The notes below the pieces were generated by a model. That model was not told where the DNA came from and did not search any database. It was given only the letters and a program-made list of their open reading frames with translations. A DNA stretch of 64,000 nt from Cellulomonas sp. C5510 (GTDB lineage Bacteria > Actinomycetota > Actinomycetes > Actinomycetales > Cellulomonadaceae), in contig NZ_CP081862.1 in NCBI RefSeq assembly GCF_019797765.1, forward strand, positions 2,914,001 through 2,978,000, written 5' to 3'. The translations under genes and the position numbers were made by a program. Positions 23,052 to 32,287 of the stretch are shown in pieces; positions within the stretch are counted from its first letter, which is position 1, and each line of letters begins with the position of its first letter.

Positions 23052-26000
23052 CTAGCGCGTCGGGTCGATGTGCCCGAACCGGTGCCGGGTCCGGCTCACC
23101 GCCTGCTCGCGCACGACCGTCATGAGCTCCCGGCGCCCGCTCGCGAGCACCGGGCCGTCGAGCACCGTGACCTCCCCGGTGCGGGCCACTGCCGCCTCGC
23201 GCAGCCCGGGCGCCGTGCCGACCACGCGCACCCGGCCGGTCACGGCCCCGGAGGCGACCCGGGCGGCGAACGCCTCGTCCGGCTCGTCCGCGGCGCGGCT
23301 GACCGTCGCCCCGACGCCCGCCGTGCGCGCGGCGGTGAGCACCCGGCGCACGTCGCGCTCGCGCGCGTCCGCCGCGACGCGGACGGTCAGGTGCGGCACG
23401 GGGCGGTAGCGCAGCGTGTTCTCCTCGGCGGCCAGGCCGGACGGGTCGTGGGACGCCCCGAACTCGGACGCCCACCAGCGGGCGTCGTCCTGCTGCGCCC
23501 ACGCCACCCAGGCGTCGTCGTCCAGCGCGGCGACGTCCGGCGCGTCGGACCAGGTGCCCAGCTGCGCCACGTACGAGGGGCCACCGGCCTTCGCACCCGG
23601 GCCGACCACCGAGGCCTTCCAGCCGCCGAACGGCTGCCGCTGCACGACCGCGCCGGTGATGTGCCGGTTGACGTACGCGTTGCCGACCTCCACCCGGTCG
23701 AGCCAGTGCGCGATCTCGTCCTCGTCGAGCGAGTGCAGACCCCCGGTCAGCCCGAGCGCGACGGCGTTCTGCACCTCGACGGCCTCGTCGAGGGTGTCGA
23801 CGCGGATGACGCCGAGCACCGGGCCGAAGCACTCCGTCAGGTGGAACCACGAGCCGGGCCGCACACCGTGCTTCACGCCGGGCGTCCAGAGCCGGCCCTC
23901 GTCGTCCAGCCGTCGGGGCTGCACGAGCCAGCCCTCGCCCTCGTCCAGCGTCGTGAGGGCGCGCAGCAGCTTGCCCGATGCCGGCTCGACGAGCGGACCC
24001 ATGGTGGTGCCGAGGTCGTCGGCCCACCCGACGTGCAGCGACGCCACGGCGTCCGCGAGCTGCCGGCGCAGCCGGTCGGAGGTGCCCGCGGACCCGACGA
24101 GGATCGCCAGCGACGCCGCCGAGCACTTCTGGCCGGCGTGGCCGAAGGCGGACCGGACGAGGTCGGCCACCGCGAGGTCCACGTCGGCGGACGGTGTGAT
24201 GACCAGGGCGTTCTTGCCGGACGTCTCGGCCAGCACGTCGAGGTCGGGTCGCCAGCCGGCGAACAGCCGGGCGGTCTCCAGCGACCCGGTCAGCACCACG
24301 CGGGCGACGTCCGGGTGGGTGACCAGGTGCCGGCCCACGTCCCCCTCCGGGGACAGCACCACCTGGAGCGCGGGCTCGGTGACCCCGGCGGCGTCGAGCG
24401 CGGTCTGCACGGCGGCCATCGCGACCCGCACGCAGCGCGGCGTCTGCGGGGCCGGCTTGACCAGCACGGGCGACCCGGCCGCGAGCGCGGCGAGCGTCGA
24501 CCCGACGGGGATGGCCACCGGGAAGTTCCACGGCGGGGTGACGACGGTGACGCCGTCCGGGCGGAACACCGCCCCGGGGACGCGGCCGTCGGCGAGGTCC
24601 TCCGCCCGGTCGGCGTAGTACCGGGCGAAGTCGACGGCCTCGCTGACCTCGGGGTCGGCCTCCGCGACGGTCTTGCCGCCCTCGTGCACCATCGTGGCGA
24701 CCAGGTCGCCTCGGGCGGCCTCGAGCGCGTCGGCCGCGCGGCGCAGCACGGCGGCGCGCTCGGCGGGCGGCCGCGCGGACCACGCCGGGGCGGCGGCCAC
24801 GGCCCGGGCGACCACCGCGTCGACGTCCGCCGTCGTCGCGACCTCGACGGCCCCGGCGGGCGGCTCGACGTCGTGCGCGACGAGACGCGCCGCCCAGGCG
24901 CGGGAATCCGGGACGGCCGGGTCGGTGTCCGCGGCGTTGCGGAACTCCCCCGGGTCGGGGGCGGGGGCGTCCGCCGCGCGTGGGAGCCGCCGCGGCGTCA
25001 CGTCGACCGTCGCCGCGCCCGCCACGGACGCGAGGAACGCGGCCTCCTGCGACGGCATCCCGTGCGCGGCACCGGAGGCGTCGCCCTCCGCGAACAGCGC
25101 GTGCAGGAAGTTCTGGTGCGCGGCGTTCTCCTCGAGCCGCCGCACCAGGTAGGAGATCGCGACGTCGAAGTCCTGCTGCGCGACCACCGGGGTGTAGAGC
25201 AGCACCTGGCCGACGTCGCGCTGCACCGCCCGGGACTGCGCCGGGGCCATGCCCTGCAGCATCTCGACGTCGAGCGCCTCGGACACGCCCCGCTCCCCCG
25301 CCAGCAGGTGCGCGTACGCGACGTGGAACAGGTTGTGGCTCGCGACGCCGACCCGCAGCGCCCCGGTCCGGTCCGCGTCGAGCGCCGTCCGGACCAGCCG
25401 GACGTAGTGCGCGTCGACGTCGGGCTTGCCGGCGTACGGGGCCTGCGCCCAGCCGTGCAGCTCGGCCTCGACCTGCTCCATCGCGAGGTTCGCGCCCTTG
25501 ACGAGGCGCACCTTGAGGCGCGCGCCCCCTGCCTCGACCCGGCGGCGGGCGATCGCGGTGACCTCCTCGAGCGCGGCGGAGGCGTCCGGCAGGTAGGCCT
25601 GCAGCACGATCCCGGCCTCGTGGTCCCGCAGCGCCGGGTCCGACACGAGCGCCTCGAACACCCGCACGGTGAGCGCGAGGTCCCGGTACTCCTCCATGTC
25701 GAGGTTGAGGAACGTCCCGTGCGCCGCGGCCGTCAGGTACAGCGGACGGAGGCGCTCGACGACGCGCCGGACGCTGCCCCCGGTGTCCCACGTCGAGAGC
25801 TGGCTCGCGACGGCCGAGACCTTCACCGAGACGTAGTCGACGTCGGGGCGCTCCACCAGCGCGGTGACGCGGCGCAGCCGGCGGGTCGCCTCGTCCTCCC
25901 CCAGCACGGCCTCCCCGAGCAGGTTGAGGTTGAGGCGGAACCCGTCGCGGCGCGCGTGGGCGATGTGCGCGCCGAGGCCCGGGCCCGCGTCGGCGACGAG

Positions 26001-26420
26001 GTGCCCGACGAGCTGGCGCAGCCGCACCCGGGCGGCGGGGACCACCGCGGCCGGGAGCAGCGGCGCGAGGCGCGCACCGACGCCGAGCAGCGCCCGGTCG
26101 CCCCACCCGAGGAACCCGGCCGCGTCGGCGGCGCGGTCGCCCAGCGCCGCGAGCTCCGCGGCGGCGACCCGCACGTCCTGCGGGCGGGCGACGCGGTCGA
26201 CGAACCGCACCGCGAGCTCCAGGCCCACCGGGTCCGCCACGAGCGCGGCCAGCCGGCCGGTCGCCCGGCGCTCGGCGGGGGTCTCGTCCGCGGCGGTCGC
26301 GGCCATCCAGCGGTGCGCGAGGTCGACGGCCGCGCGCGTCAGGCCGTCGGACGCGAGCGGCTCCGGCGCGGGGTGCGGCGACGGGTGCTGCGACGGCGCG
26401 GAGGGCTGGGTGGTGGTCAT
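23052..26420 (-). CDS. putA: Bifunctional proline dehydrogenase / glutamate-semialdehyde dehydrogenase PutA
   Basis: Oxidises proline to glutamate in two steps. The 1122-residue protein has an FAD-dependent proline dehydrogenase half (about 30-460: YVSVKVSAVASQL, LNLDMEEYRDLALT, VRLVKGANLAMEQVEAELHGW, EMLQGMAPAQSRAV). The NAD-dependent aldehyde dehydrogenase half (about 510-990) has VTPPWNFPVAIPVGSTLAAL, catalytic Glu in AETSGKNALV, and catalytic Cys in GHAGQKCSAAS. A C-terminal extension of about 130 residues follows. No DNA-binding ribbon-helix-helix is present, unlike the E. coli protein. ATG at 26420 is in frame with a GACGAT hexamer 7 nt upstream. It is divergent from a PAS-AraC regulator, a candidate controller. 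Confidence 0.96.
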   Translation of the reverse strand: MTTTQPSAPSQHPSPHPAPEPLASDGLTRAAVDLAHRWMAATAADETPAERRATGRLAALVADPVGLELAVRFVDRVARPQDVRVAAAELAALGDRAADAAGFLGWGDRALLGVGARLAPLLPAAVVPAARVRLRQLVGHLVADAGPGLGAHIAHARRDGFRLNLNLLGEAVLGEDEATRRLRRVTALVERPDVDYVSVKVSAVASQLSTWDTGGSVRRVVERLRPLYLTAAAHGTFLNLDMEEYRDLALTVRVFEALVSDPALRDHEAGIVLQAYLPDASAALEEVTAIARRRVEAGGARLKVRLVKGANLAMEQVEAELHGWAQAPYAGKPDVDAHYVRLVRTALDADRTGALRVGVASHNLFHVAYAHLLAGERGVSEALDVEMLQGMAPAQSRAVQRDVGQVLLYTPVVAQQDFDVAISYLVRRLEENAAHQNFLHALFAEGDASGAAHGMPSQEAAFLASVAGAATVDVTPRRLPRAADAPAPDPGEFRNAADTDPAVPDSRAWAARLVAHDVEPPAGAVEVATTADVDAVVARAVAAAPAWSARPPAERAAVLRRAADALEAARGDLVATMVHEGGKTVAEADPEVSEAVDFARYYADRAEDLADGRVPGAVFRPDGVTVVTPPWNFPVAIPVGSTLAALAAGSPVLVKPAPQTPRCVRVAMAAVQTALDAAGVTEPALQVVLSPEGDVGRHLVTHPDVARVVLTGSLETARLFAGWRPDLDVLAETSGKNALVITPSADVDLAVADLVRSAFGHAGQKCSAASLAILVGSAGTSDRLRRQLADAVASLHVGWADDLGTTMGPLVEPASGKLLRALTTLDEGEGWLVQPRRLDDEGRLWTPGVKHGVRPGSWFHLTECFGPVLGVIRVDTLDEAVEVQNAVALGLTGGLHSLDEDEIAHWLDRVEVGNAYVNRHITGAVVQRQPFGGWKASVVGPGAKAGGPSYVAQLGTWSDAPDVAALDDDAWVAWAQQDDARWWASEFGASHDPSGLAAEENTLRYRPVPHLTVRVAADARERDVRRVLTAARTAGVGATVSRAADEPDEAFAARVASGAVTGRVRVVGTAPGLREAAVARTGEVTVLDGPVLASGRRELMTVVREQAVSRTRHRFGHIDPTR

Positions 26421-26516
26421 GGCGGCATCGTCCCCGATAGTCCCGGGGACCGTCTTGCACGGATCCTGCGCGCCACGGCCCCGGATCCGTGACACGTGCG
26501 CGTCACGCGCAGCACC

Positions 26517-26522
26517 TACGCT
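26517..26522 (+). promoter_or_regulatory. -10 element of the AraC-family regulator
   Basis: TACGCT ending 10 nt before the ATG at 26532; supports that start over an in-frame GTG at 26496. Confidence 0.5.
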
Positions 26523-26531
26523 CCCCCTGAC

Positions 26532-27404
26532 ATGCCGAGCCGTCCACCCCGGCCCGTGGGAGCACCCCCGGGCCCTGCCACGACCTCCCCGGCGGCCGCC
26601 GACACGGCGGCCCGGGCGCTGCTGGACGCCCTCACGCCGGCGCTCCTGCGGTTGTCCGACGACCTGACCGGGACCATGTTCTGCGCGAAGGACATCACCG
26701 GGCGCTACGTCGCGGTGAACGAGGCGTTCGTGCGCCGCACCTCCGAGAGGTCCCGTCGCGCCGTCGTCGGGCGGACCGCCGCCGAGCTGTTCCTGCCGCA
26801 GCTCGCCGAGCGCTACGACGCCCAGGACCGCGCGGTGCTTGAGACCGGCCGGTCCCTGCACCGCGAGCTCGAGCTGATCCGCCGGCCCGGCGGGGCGCCC
26901 GGCTGGTACCTGACGTCGAAGGTGCCGGTCCACGACGCCGAGGGCGAGGTGGTCGGGCTCGTCAGCGTGTCGCAGGCGCTGCGCACCGGCGACGCCGACG
27001 AGGCCACCGTCGCGGCGCTGTCCCGCGTCGCCGCGTTCGTGCGGGAGCGCCTCGCGACGCCGCCGACGGTCGCCGAGCTCGCCGCGGCCGCGGGGTGCGC
27101 GCCGTCCACGCTGGACCGCCGGGTGCGGCGCGTGTTCGCCCTCTCCCCGCAGCAGTACGTGCTGCGGGCGCGACTCGACCACGCCGCCGCGCTGCTCGGC
27201 GGCACCGACCTGCCGCTCGCCGAGGTCGCTGCGGCGTGCGGGTTCTACGACCAGGCGTCGTTCACCCGGACGTTCGGTCGCCTCGCCGGGGAGACGCCCG
27301 CGCAGTTCAGGCGCGCGGCGCGGCGCGGTCCCGCCCCCGCGCCCCGGGCGGTGCCGCCCCAGCCGTGGCCCGACGAGCCCGGCTGGGTGACGATGGAGGC
27401 ATGA
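26532..27404 (+). CDS. AraC-family regulator with N-terminal PAS domain
   Basis: Transcription factor. The 290 residues comprise a disordered start (1-30), a PAS domain (about 40-155: MFCAKDITGRYVAVNEAFVRRT, VVGRTAAELF, GWYLTSKVPVHDAEGEVVGLVSV) and a C-terminal AraC double helix-turn-helix (about 180-275: PPTVAELAAAAGCAPSTLDRRVRRVF, LAEVAAACGFYDQASFTRTFGRL). A PAS sensor on an AraC factor is less common than the usual cupin arm. It is divergent from putA and overlaps the aldo/keto reductase start by ATGA, so it could control either; the ligand is unknown. Confidence 0.9.
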   Translation: MPSRPPRPVGAPPGPATTSPAAADTAARALLDALTPALLRLSDDLTGTMFCAKDITGRYVAVNEAFVRRTSERSRRAVVGRTAAELFLPQLAERYDAQDRAVLETGRSLHRELELIRRPGGAPGWYLTSKVPVHDAEGEVVGLVSVSQALRTGDADEATVAALSRVAAFVRERLATPPTVAELAAAAGCAPSTLDRRVRRVFALSPQQYVLRARLDHAAALLGGTDLPLAEVAAACGFYDQASFTRTFGRLAGETPAQFRRAARRGPAPAPRAVPPQPWPDEPGWVTMEA

Positions 27405-28192
27405 CCGAAGCGCACACCCCCACCATCCCGACGGTGACCCTGCCGGGCGGCGAGATGCCGCTGCTCGGCCTCGGCACCTGGCAGTCCGAGGGCTCCGACG
27501 CCGAGCGCGCCGTGATCGCCGCGCTCGAGCTCGGCTACACGCACGTCGACACGGCCACCGGCTACGGCAACGAGGCGGAGGTCGGGCGCGCGCTCGCCGC
27601 CGTCGACGTGGACCGCGACGCCGTCTTCGTCACCACCAAGCTGCCGCCGGACCACGCCGGGCGCGAGCGCCAGACGCTCATGGAGTCCCTGGCGAAGCTC
27701 GGCACGGACCACCTCGACCTGTGGCTGGTGCACTGGCCGCCGAACAAGCAGGCGACCCCCGAGACCTGGGCCGCGTTCATCGCCGCGCGCGACGAGGGCC
27801 TGGTCCGGTCCATCGGCGTCTCGAACTACTCGATCGCGCAGATCGACGAGCTGATCGCCGCCACCGGCGAGGCGCCCGCCGTCAACCAGATCCCGTGGAG
27901 CCCCGGCGACTACGACGCGGACCTCGTGGCGGCGCACGCCGAGCGCGGCGTCGTCATCGAAGGCTACAGCCCGTTCAAGCGCACCGACCTGGACGACCCG
28001 GTGCTCACCTCCATCGCGGAGGCGCACGGCGTGAGCACCCGACAGGTCGTGCTGCGGTGGCACCTCGACCACGGCGTCGTCGTCATCCCGAAGTCGACCC
28101 ACCCGGACCGCATCCGCCAGAACCTCGACGTCCTGACGTTCTCGCTGGACGCCGACGAGCTCGCGCGGATCGACGGCCTGGGCGGGCGGTGA
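27401..28192 (+). CDS. Aldo/keto reductase
   Basis: NADPH-dependent carbonyl reductase of the AKR superfamily (2,5-diketo-gluconate reductase-like subgroup by its ending). The 263-residue TIM barrel carries the tetrad: Asp and Tyr in HVDTATGYGNEAEVG, Lys in VFVTTKLP and His in LWLVHWPP. The cofactor region is VVVIPKSTHPDRIRQNLDV near 225. It starts by ATGA overlap with the regulator gene, and the next gene overlaps its stop, so three genes form one transcription unit. The substrate is unknown. Confidence 0.93.
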   Translation: MTEAHTPTIPTVTLPGGEMPLLGLGTWQSEGSDAERAVIAALELGYTHVDTATGYGNEAEVGRALAAVDVDRDAVFVTTKLPPDHAGRERQTLMESLAKLGTDHLDLWLVHWPPNKQATPETWAAFIAARDEGLVRSIGVSNYSIAQIDELIAATGEAPAVNQIPWSPGDYDADLVAAHAERGVVIEGYSPFKRTDLDDPVLTSIAEAHGVSTRQVVLRWHLDHGVVVIPKSTHPDRIRQNLDVLTFSLDADELARIDGLGGR

Positions 28193-29304
28193 CCTCAGCG
28201 GCGCCGGGGCCGGGCGCGCCGGGGCCGGGCGCGCCGGGGCCGGGCGCGCCGGGGCCGGGCGCGCCCGGGAGGGGCACGCCGGACCCCGACGGGCCGGTGC
28301 CTGGCGGCCCGGACCCCGGCGCCACGCGCCGCGCCCGGCGGGCCGGGGGTTCCCGACCCGGCGGGCGGGCGCGGGCGGTGGTCGCCGCCGTCACCAGCCT
28401 CGCGCTGCTCGCCGCGTCCGTCATCGGTGCCCTCCAGCTCCAGGCGGCGCGGGACCGGGCCGCCGAGCAGCAGCGCGCGGCGGAGGCGCTGGCGCTGACC
28501 TCGCGCCTCGCTGCGGAGGAGGCCGACTTCCTGTCCGACCGGCGCGCGACCGCCCTTGCGGACGCCGCGACGCGCTCCGAGCAGGCCGCGCGGGCCGCAC
28601 GCGAGCAGGCCGCCGCCGAGCAGGCCGAGGCCGAGGCGCGCGCCGCCGCGGAGGCGCAGGCGGCCGCCGACGCGGAGGCCGCGGCACAGGCGGACGCGGA
28701 GGCCCGGGCCGCGGCGGACGCGCGCGCGGCGCAGGAGGTGCAGGCCGGGTCCGCGGCCTCGGGCGCACCGCCCGGCGCCCCCACGCACCCGCGCATCGCC
28801 GGCTGGGTGGACGGTCGACCCGTCGACGCCGACGGCAACGTGCTGTGGGTGACGTCCGTGCCCACGGCGGACGGCGACGGCTCCAACGGGCACATGCCCG
28901 CGAGCGCGATGTGCGTCATCCCCTGGGGCACCGACCAGCTCGGCTTCGCCCAGTACCTGCGCTGCGACGCCGCGGACGCGCTGACGGCGCTGAACGACGC
29001 GTTCCGGGCGCAGTTCGGGGCGCCGCTCGACCTGGACCTCACGTACCGGTCCTACGACGACCAGGTCGCGATGAAGGCGGCGTTCGGCGGGCTGGCGGCG
29101 GCACCCGGGACCTCCTCGCACGGACTGGGCACCGCGCTGGACGTCCAGGAGTGGCCCGACACGTACGGCTTCGGGACCGCCCGGTACGACTGGCTCGTCG
29201 CGAACGGCCCGGCGTACGGGTGGTACGCGCCGGAGCGGGTCCGCGAGGGGCAGCCCTACGCCGAGTACTGGCACTTCGAGTACGGGCCGGGCCGCACGTC
29301 CTGA
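28189..29304 (+). CDS. VanY-like D-alanyl-D-alanine carboxypeptidase with coiled-coil stalk
   Basis: Envelope peptidase of the M15 type that would trim peptidoglycan stem peptides. The 371-residue protein has a Gly/Ala/Pro repeat segment (GAPGP units, about 5-25), a basic stretch, one membrane helix (about 63-83), an Ala/Glu/Arg coiled coil (about 85-185), a linker, and the zinc peptidase domain. That domain carries the SxHGxGxAxD motif as SSHGLGTALDV near 305 and EYWHFEYG near 360. GTG at 28189 overlaps the aldo/keto reductase stop (GTGA). The extension before the helix is unusual in carrying a perfect DNA repeat. Confidence 0.9.
   Translation: MTSAAPGPGAPGPGAPGPGAPGPGAPGRGTPDPDGPVPGGPDPGATRRARRAGGSRPGGRARAVVAAVTSLALLAASVIGALQLQAARDRAAEQQRAAEALALTSRLAAEEADFLSDRRATALADAATRSEQAARAAREQAAAEQAEAEARAAAEAQAAADAEAAAQADAEARAAADARAAQEVQAGSAASGAPPGAPTHPRIAGWVDGRPVDADGNVLWVTSVPTADGDGSNGHMPASAMCVIPWGTDQLGFAQYLRCDAADALTALNDAFRAQFGAPLDLDLTYRSYDDQVAMKAAFGGLAAAPGTSSHGLGTALDVQEWPDTYGFGTARYDWLVANGPAYGWYAPERVREGQPYAEYWHFEYGPGRTS
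28201..28260 (+). repeat. Four exact 15-bp tandem repeats
   Basis: GCGCCGGGGCCGGGC is repeated four times without change, encoding part of the GAPGP pentapeptide run at the cytoplasmic N-terminus of the VanY-like protein. Such arrays change copy number easily. Confidence 0.85.
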
Positions 29305-29439
29305 CCTCGCTGGCGGGTCCGTCCGCGGGCGCCCGGCCGTCGCGCGTGTGGCACAGTGTCCGGGACCCGGCGGTCCTCCGCGGGGGCGGCGACGAGGCCG
29401 CGCCCGGGCCGTCGGACCGGATGCCCAGGAGGCGCCTGC

Positions 29440-30741
29440 ATGTCCGCACCAGTGTCCGGGTCCGCCCCGTCGCCCACCCCCGCGACGACCGCGACCCCGC
29501 GCACGTCCCCGCTCACCACCGCGCTGGCGCAGCTCTCGTCCGCCGTCGAGCTGCTCGGCTACGACGACGGCATGCACCAGATGCTCGCCACCCCACGGCG
29601 CGAGCTGCACGTCGCCGTCCCGCTGCGCCGCGACGACGGCCGGATCGAGCTGGTGTCCGGCTACCGCGTCCAGCACAACATCTCCCGCGGGCCGGGCAAG
29701 GGCGGCCTGCGGTACGCCCCGGGCGTCGACATCGAGGAGGTCCGCGCCCTCGCGATGTGGATGACGTGGAAGTGCGCGGTCGTCGAGCTGCCCTACGGCG
29801 GGGCGAAGGGCGGCGTCGCGATCGACCCGCGCGGCTGCTCCACCGCCGAGCTCGAGCGGCTGACGCGGCGCTACACCTCCGAGGTGATGCCGATCATCGG
29901 ACCGGAGCGGGACATCATGGCGCCCGACGTCGGCACCACGGAGCAGACGATGTCCTGGGTGATGGACACGTACTCGGTGAACTCGGGGTACACGATCCCG
30001 GCCGTCGTGACCGGCAAGCCGCTCGCCGTCGGAGGCTCCCTCGGGCGCGCGACCGCGACGTCGCGGGGTGTCGTCCACGTCACCGCCGCCGCGCTCGCCG
30101 ACGCCGGCACCGACCTGTCCGAGGTCACCGCCGCGGTGCAGGGCTTCGGCAAGGTCGGGTCCCACGCCGCCCGGTTCCTCGCGGAGGGCGGTGCGCGCGT
30201 CGTCGCGGTCAGCGACCAGTACGGCGGCGTGCACGCCCCCGGCGGGCTCGACCTCGCGGCGCTCACGGCGCACGTGGCCGAGACCGGGTCCGTCGTCGGG
30301 TTCCCCGGCGGCGACCCCGTCGGCAACGCGGAGCTGCTCGGGCTCGACGTCGACGTCCTCATCCCGGCCGCCGTGGAGGACGTGCTCGACGAGGACACCG
30401 CGCGCACCGTCAAGGCGCGCTGGGTCGTCGAGGGCGCCAACGGCCCCACGACCAGCGCCGGCGACCGCGTGCTCGCGGAGCGCGGGATCACCGTCGTGCC
30501 GGACATCCTCGCGAACGCCGGCGGCGTCGTGGTGTCCTACTTCGAGTGGGTGCAGGCGCAGCAGGCGTACTGGTGGACCGAGCGCGAGATCGAGGACCGG
30601 CTCGAGCAGCGCATGCGCGCCTCGTACGCGTCGGTCGCCCAGCGGGCCCGGGCGGACGGCATCACCCTGCGCGACGCCGCGCTCGTCATCGGGGTCCGAC
30701 GGGTCGCGGAGGCGCACCGGCTCCGCGGGCTGTACCCGTGA
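29440..30741 (+). CDS. Glutamate dehydrogenase (Glu/Leu/Phe/Val family)
   Basis: Interconverts glutamate and 2-oxoglutarate plus ammonia. The 433-residue protein has a Ser/Thr/Pro-rich start of about 25 residues, then RVQHNISRGPGKGGLRYAP, the catalytic Lys region VVELPYGGAKGGVAIDP near 120, a Rossmann motif AAVQGFGKVGSHAARFL near 235, and DILANAGGVVVSYFEWVQ near 355. Length and the KGG pattern fit the hexameric, NAD-type catabolic enzymes. ATG at 29440 has CAGGAGG about 8 nt upstream. It follows putA's product in the proline-to-2-oxoglutarate route, although the genes are not in one operon. Confidence 0.95.
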   Translation: MSAPVSGSAPSPTPATTATPRTSPLTTALAQLSSAVELLGYDDGMHQMLATPRRELHVAVPLRRDDGRIELVSGYRVQHNISRGPGKGGLRYAPGVDIEEVRALAMWMTWKCAVVELPYGGAKGGVAIDPRGCSTAELERLTRRYTSEVMPIIGPERDIMAPDVGTTEQTMSWVMDTYSVNSGYTIPAVVTGKPLAVGGSLGRATATSRGVVHVTAAALADAGTDLSEVTAAVQGFGKVGSHAARFLAEGGARVVAVSDQYGGVHAPGGLDLAALTAHVAETGSVVGFPGGDPVGNAELLGLDVDVLIPAAVEDVLDEDTARTVKARWVVEGANGPTTSAGDRVLAERGITVVPDILANAGGVVVSYFEWVQAQQAYWWTEREIEDRLEQRMRASYASVAQRARADGITLRDAALVIGVRRVAEAHRLRGLYP

Positions 30742-30749
30742 CGGCGGCG

Positions 30750-30782
30750 CGGTCGGCGGCCTGACCGCTCGGTCGCCGACCG
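30750..30782 (+). terminator. Hairpin after the glutamate dehydrogenase gene
   Basis: Perfect 9-bp arms CGGTCGGCG and CGCCGACCG with a 15-nt loop, 8 bp after the stop. No U-tract. Confidence 0.5.
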
Positions 30783-30859
30783 GCCCACCGGACCACCGCG
30801 TCGTCGCCGTGGCCCACCCGAACCCCCGACCCGTCGCAGCGGCGCACCCGTTCCTCCGG

Positions 30860-30971
30860 CCCGTCGGAGGCTCCCAGCGCGTTCGGAGGGGTCCGCGCGT
30901 CCTCGGAGGTGCCCGCAGAGACCTCCGAGCCCGCGCGCACTCCTCCGATACCCGTCGGAGCCTCCGACGGG
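30860..30971 (+). repeat. 112-bp structured repeat, copy A (upstream of the luciferase-like gene)
   Basis: Aligns without gaps to copy B at 32099-32210; I count 86 identical bases of 112. It contains CTCGGAGG (30902-30909) pairing with CCTCCGAG (30922-30929), CTCCGA (30943-30948) pairing with TCGGAG (30955-30960), and a terminal near-palindrome with arms CCCGTCGGAG and CTCCGACGGG (30951-30971). It lies in the 298-bp gap before the gene at 31040. Confidence 0.8.
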
Positions 30972-31039
30972 CGGATGGTGCAGGGCGACGGTCGAGCGGG
31001 TCGGGGAAGCCTCGGCCGCCCGGCCGCGTTGGCCCCGGT

Positions 31040-32071
31040 GTGAGCACCGACCACGCCGTCCCGCTGTCCGTCCTCGACCTCGCGCCCGTCGGCACCGGCC
31101 GCACGAGCGCCGACGCCCTCGCCGACTCCACGACTCTCGCCCGAGCGGCCGACCGGCTCGGCTACCGGCGGTTCTGGGTCGCGGAGCACCACAGCATGCC
31201 CGCGGTCGCGTCGACGTCGCCCGCGGTGCTGCTGGCGCACCTCGCCGCGTCGACCGAGCGGATCCGCGTCGGCAGCGGGGGCGTCATGCTGCCGAACCAC
31301 CCGGCGCTGGTGGTCGCGGAGCAGTTCGCGATGCTCGAGGCCCTGCACCCCGGCCGCGTCGACCTCGGGATCGGGCGAGCACCCGGAGCCGACCCCGTGA
31401 CCGCCGCCGCGCTGCGCCGCACGGTGGACGGGCTCGGTGCCGAGGACTTCCCGGCCGAGCTGCTGGACGTGCTCGCACTGCTCGGGCAGCTCCCCGAGGG
31501 CCGCGCCGCGAGCGCCACCGCCTCCCGCCTGACCGCCACACCCGCCGCCGTCGGGACGCCCGAGGTGTGGCTGCTCGGGTCGTCGACGTTCAGCGCGCAG
31601 CTCGCCGGGGAGCTCGGCCTGCCGTTCTCCTACGCCCACCACTTCGGCACCGGCATCACGACGCAGGCCGCCGAGGTGTACCGCTCGGCGTTCCGCCCGT
31701 CCGCCGTGCTCGACGCCCCGCACCTCATGGTGTCGGCGTCGGTCCTCGTCGCCGAGTCGCAGGAGCGCGCCGCCTGGCTCGCCGGACCGAGCAAGGTGAT
31801 GGCCCTGCGGCTGCGCAGCCGTGGGGCGCTCGCGCCGATCGAGACGCCCGAGGACGCTGCCGCGATGCTCGACGCCCTCGACCCCGAGCAGGCCCGGGAC
31901 TTCTTCTCCCGCGTGCCCGGGACGCAGCACGCGACCACGGCCGACCGCGCGGTCGCCGCGCTGCGCGAGCTCGTCGCCCGCACCGGTGCCGACGAGCTGA
32001 TCATCACCGCCACCACCCACGACGTCGCCGACCGCGTCGCCACCCTGGAGGCCCTCGCCGCCGCCTGGTGA
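31040..32071 (+). CDS. Luciferase-like flavin-dependent (LLM class) oxidoreductase
   Basis: Flavin monooxygenase-like protein of the bacterial luciferase superfamily, subgroup with MsnO8-like hits; the substrate is unknown. The 343-residue protein opens LSVLDLAPVGTGRTSADAL, then YRRFWVAEHHSMPAVASTSPAVLLAHL near 43, IRVGSGGVMLPNHPALVVAEQFAMLEALHPGRVDLGIGRAPG near 80, and VWLLGSSTFSAQLAGELGLPFSYAHHF near 190, all typical of the family. GTG at 31040 is the best-fitting start; no strong ribosome site is visible. Copies of a 112-bp repeat stand on both sides, at 68 bp upstream and 27 bp downstream. Confidence 0.9.
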   Translation: MSTDHAVPLSVLDLAPVGTGRTSADALADSTTLARAADRLGYRRFWVAEHHSMPAVASTSPAVLLAHLAASTERIRVGSGGVMLPNHPALVVAEQFAMLEALHPGRVDLGIGRAPGADPVTAAALRRTVDGLGAEDFPAELLDVLALLGQLPEGRAASATASRLTATPAAVGTPEVWLLGSSTFSAQLAGELGLPFSYAHHFGTGITTQAAEVYRSAFRPSAVLDAPHLMVSASVLVAESQERAAWLAGPSKVMALRLRSRGALAPIETPEDAAAMLDALDPEQARDFFSRVPGTQHATTADRAVAALRELVARTGADELIITATTHDVADRVATLEALAAAW

Positions 32072-32098
32072 CCGGCTCGGTCCGGGGCCGGCCGCTCT

Positions 32099-32210
32099 CC
32101 CGTCGGAGGCTCCGACGGGCATCGGTGGTCGACGCGCGGGATCGGAGGCCTCCGCGGACACCTCCGATCCCACGCGCACCCCTCCGAACACGGTCGGAGC
32201 CTCCGACGGG
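32099..32210 (+). repeat. 112-bp structured repeat, copy B
   Basis: Begins with a near-palindrome whose 10-bp arms CCCGTCGGAG and CTCCGACGGG flank one G (32099-32119). It contains GATCGGAGG (32140-32148) pairing with CCTCCGATC (32161-32169), and CTCCGA (32182-32187) pairing with TCGGAG (32194-32199). It ends with arms GTCGGAG and CTCCGAC (32193-32207). It starts 27 bp after the luciferase-like gene. Confidence 0.85.
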
Positions 32211-32287
32211 ACAGGAGAGGGGCGCGACACCGGAAGCCCGAGCCGGGTCCGCCACGCGATCGCCCCGACAGCGCCCGCCGGCCGCCG

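Noticed and set aside
28201..28260. CRISPR-like array
   Set aside because: The 15-bp units have no spacers and encode an in-frame GAPGP repeat.
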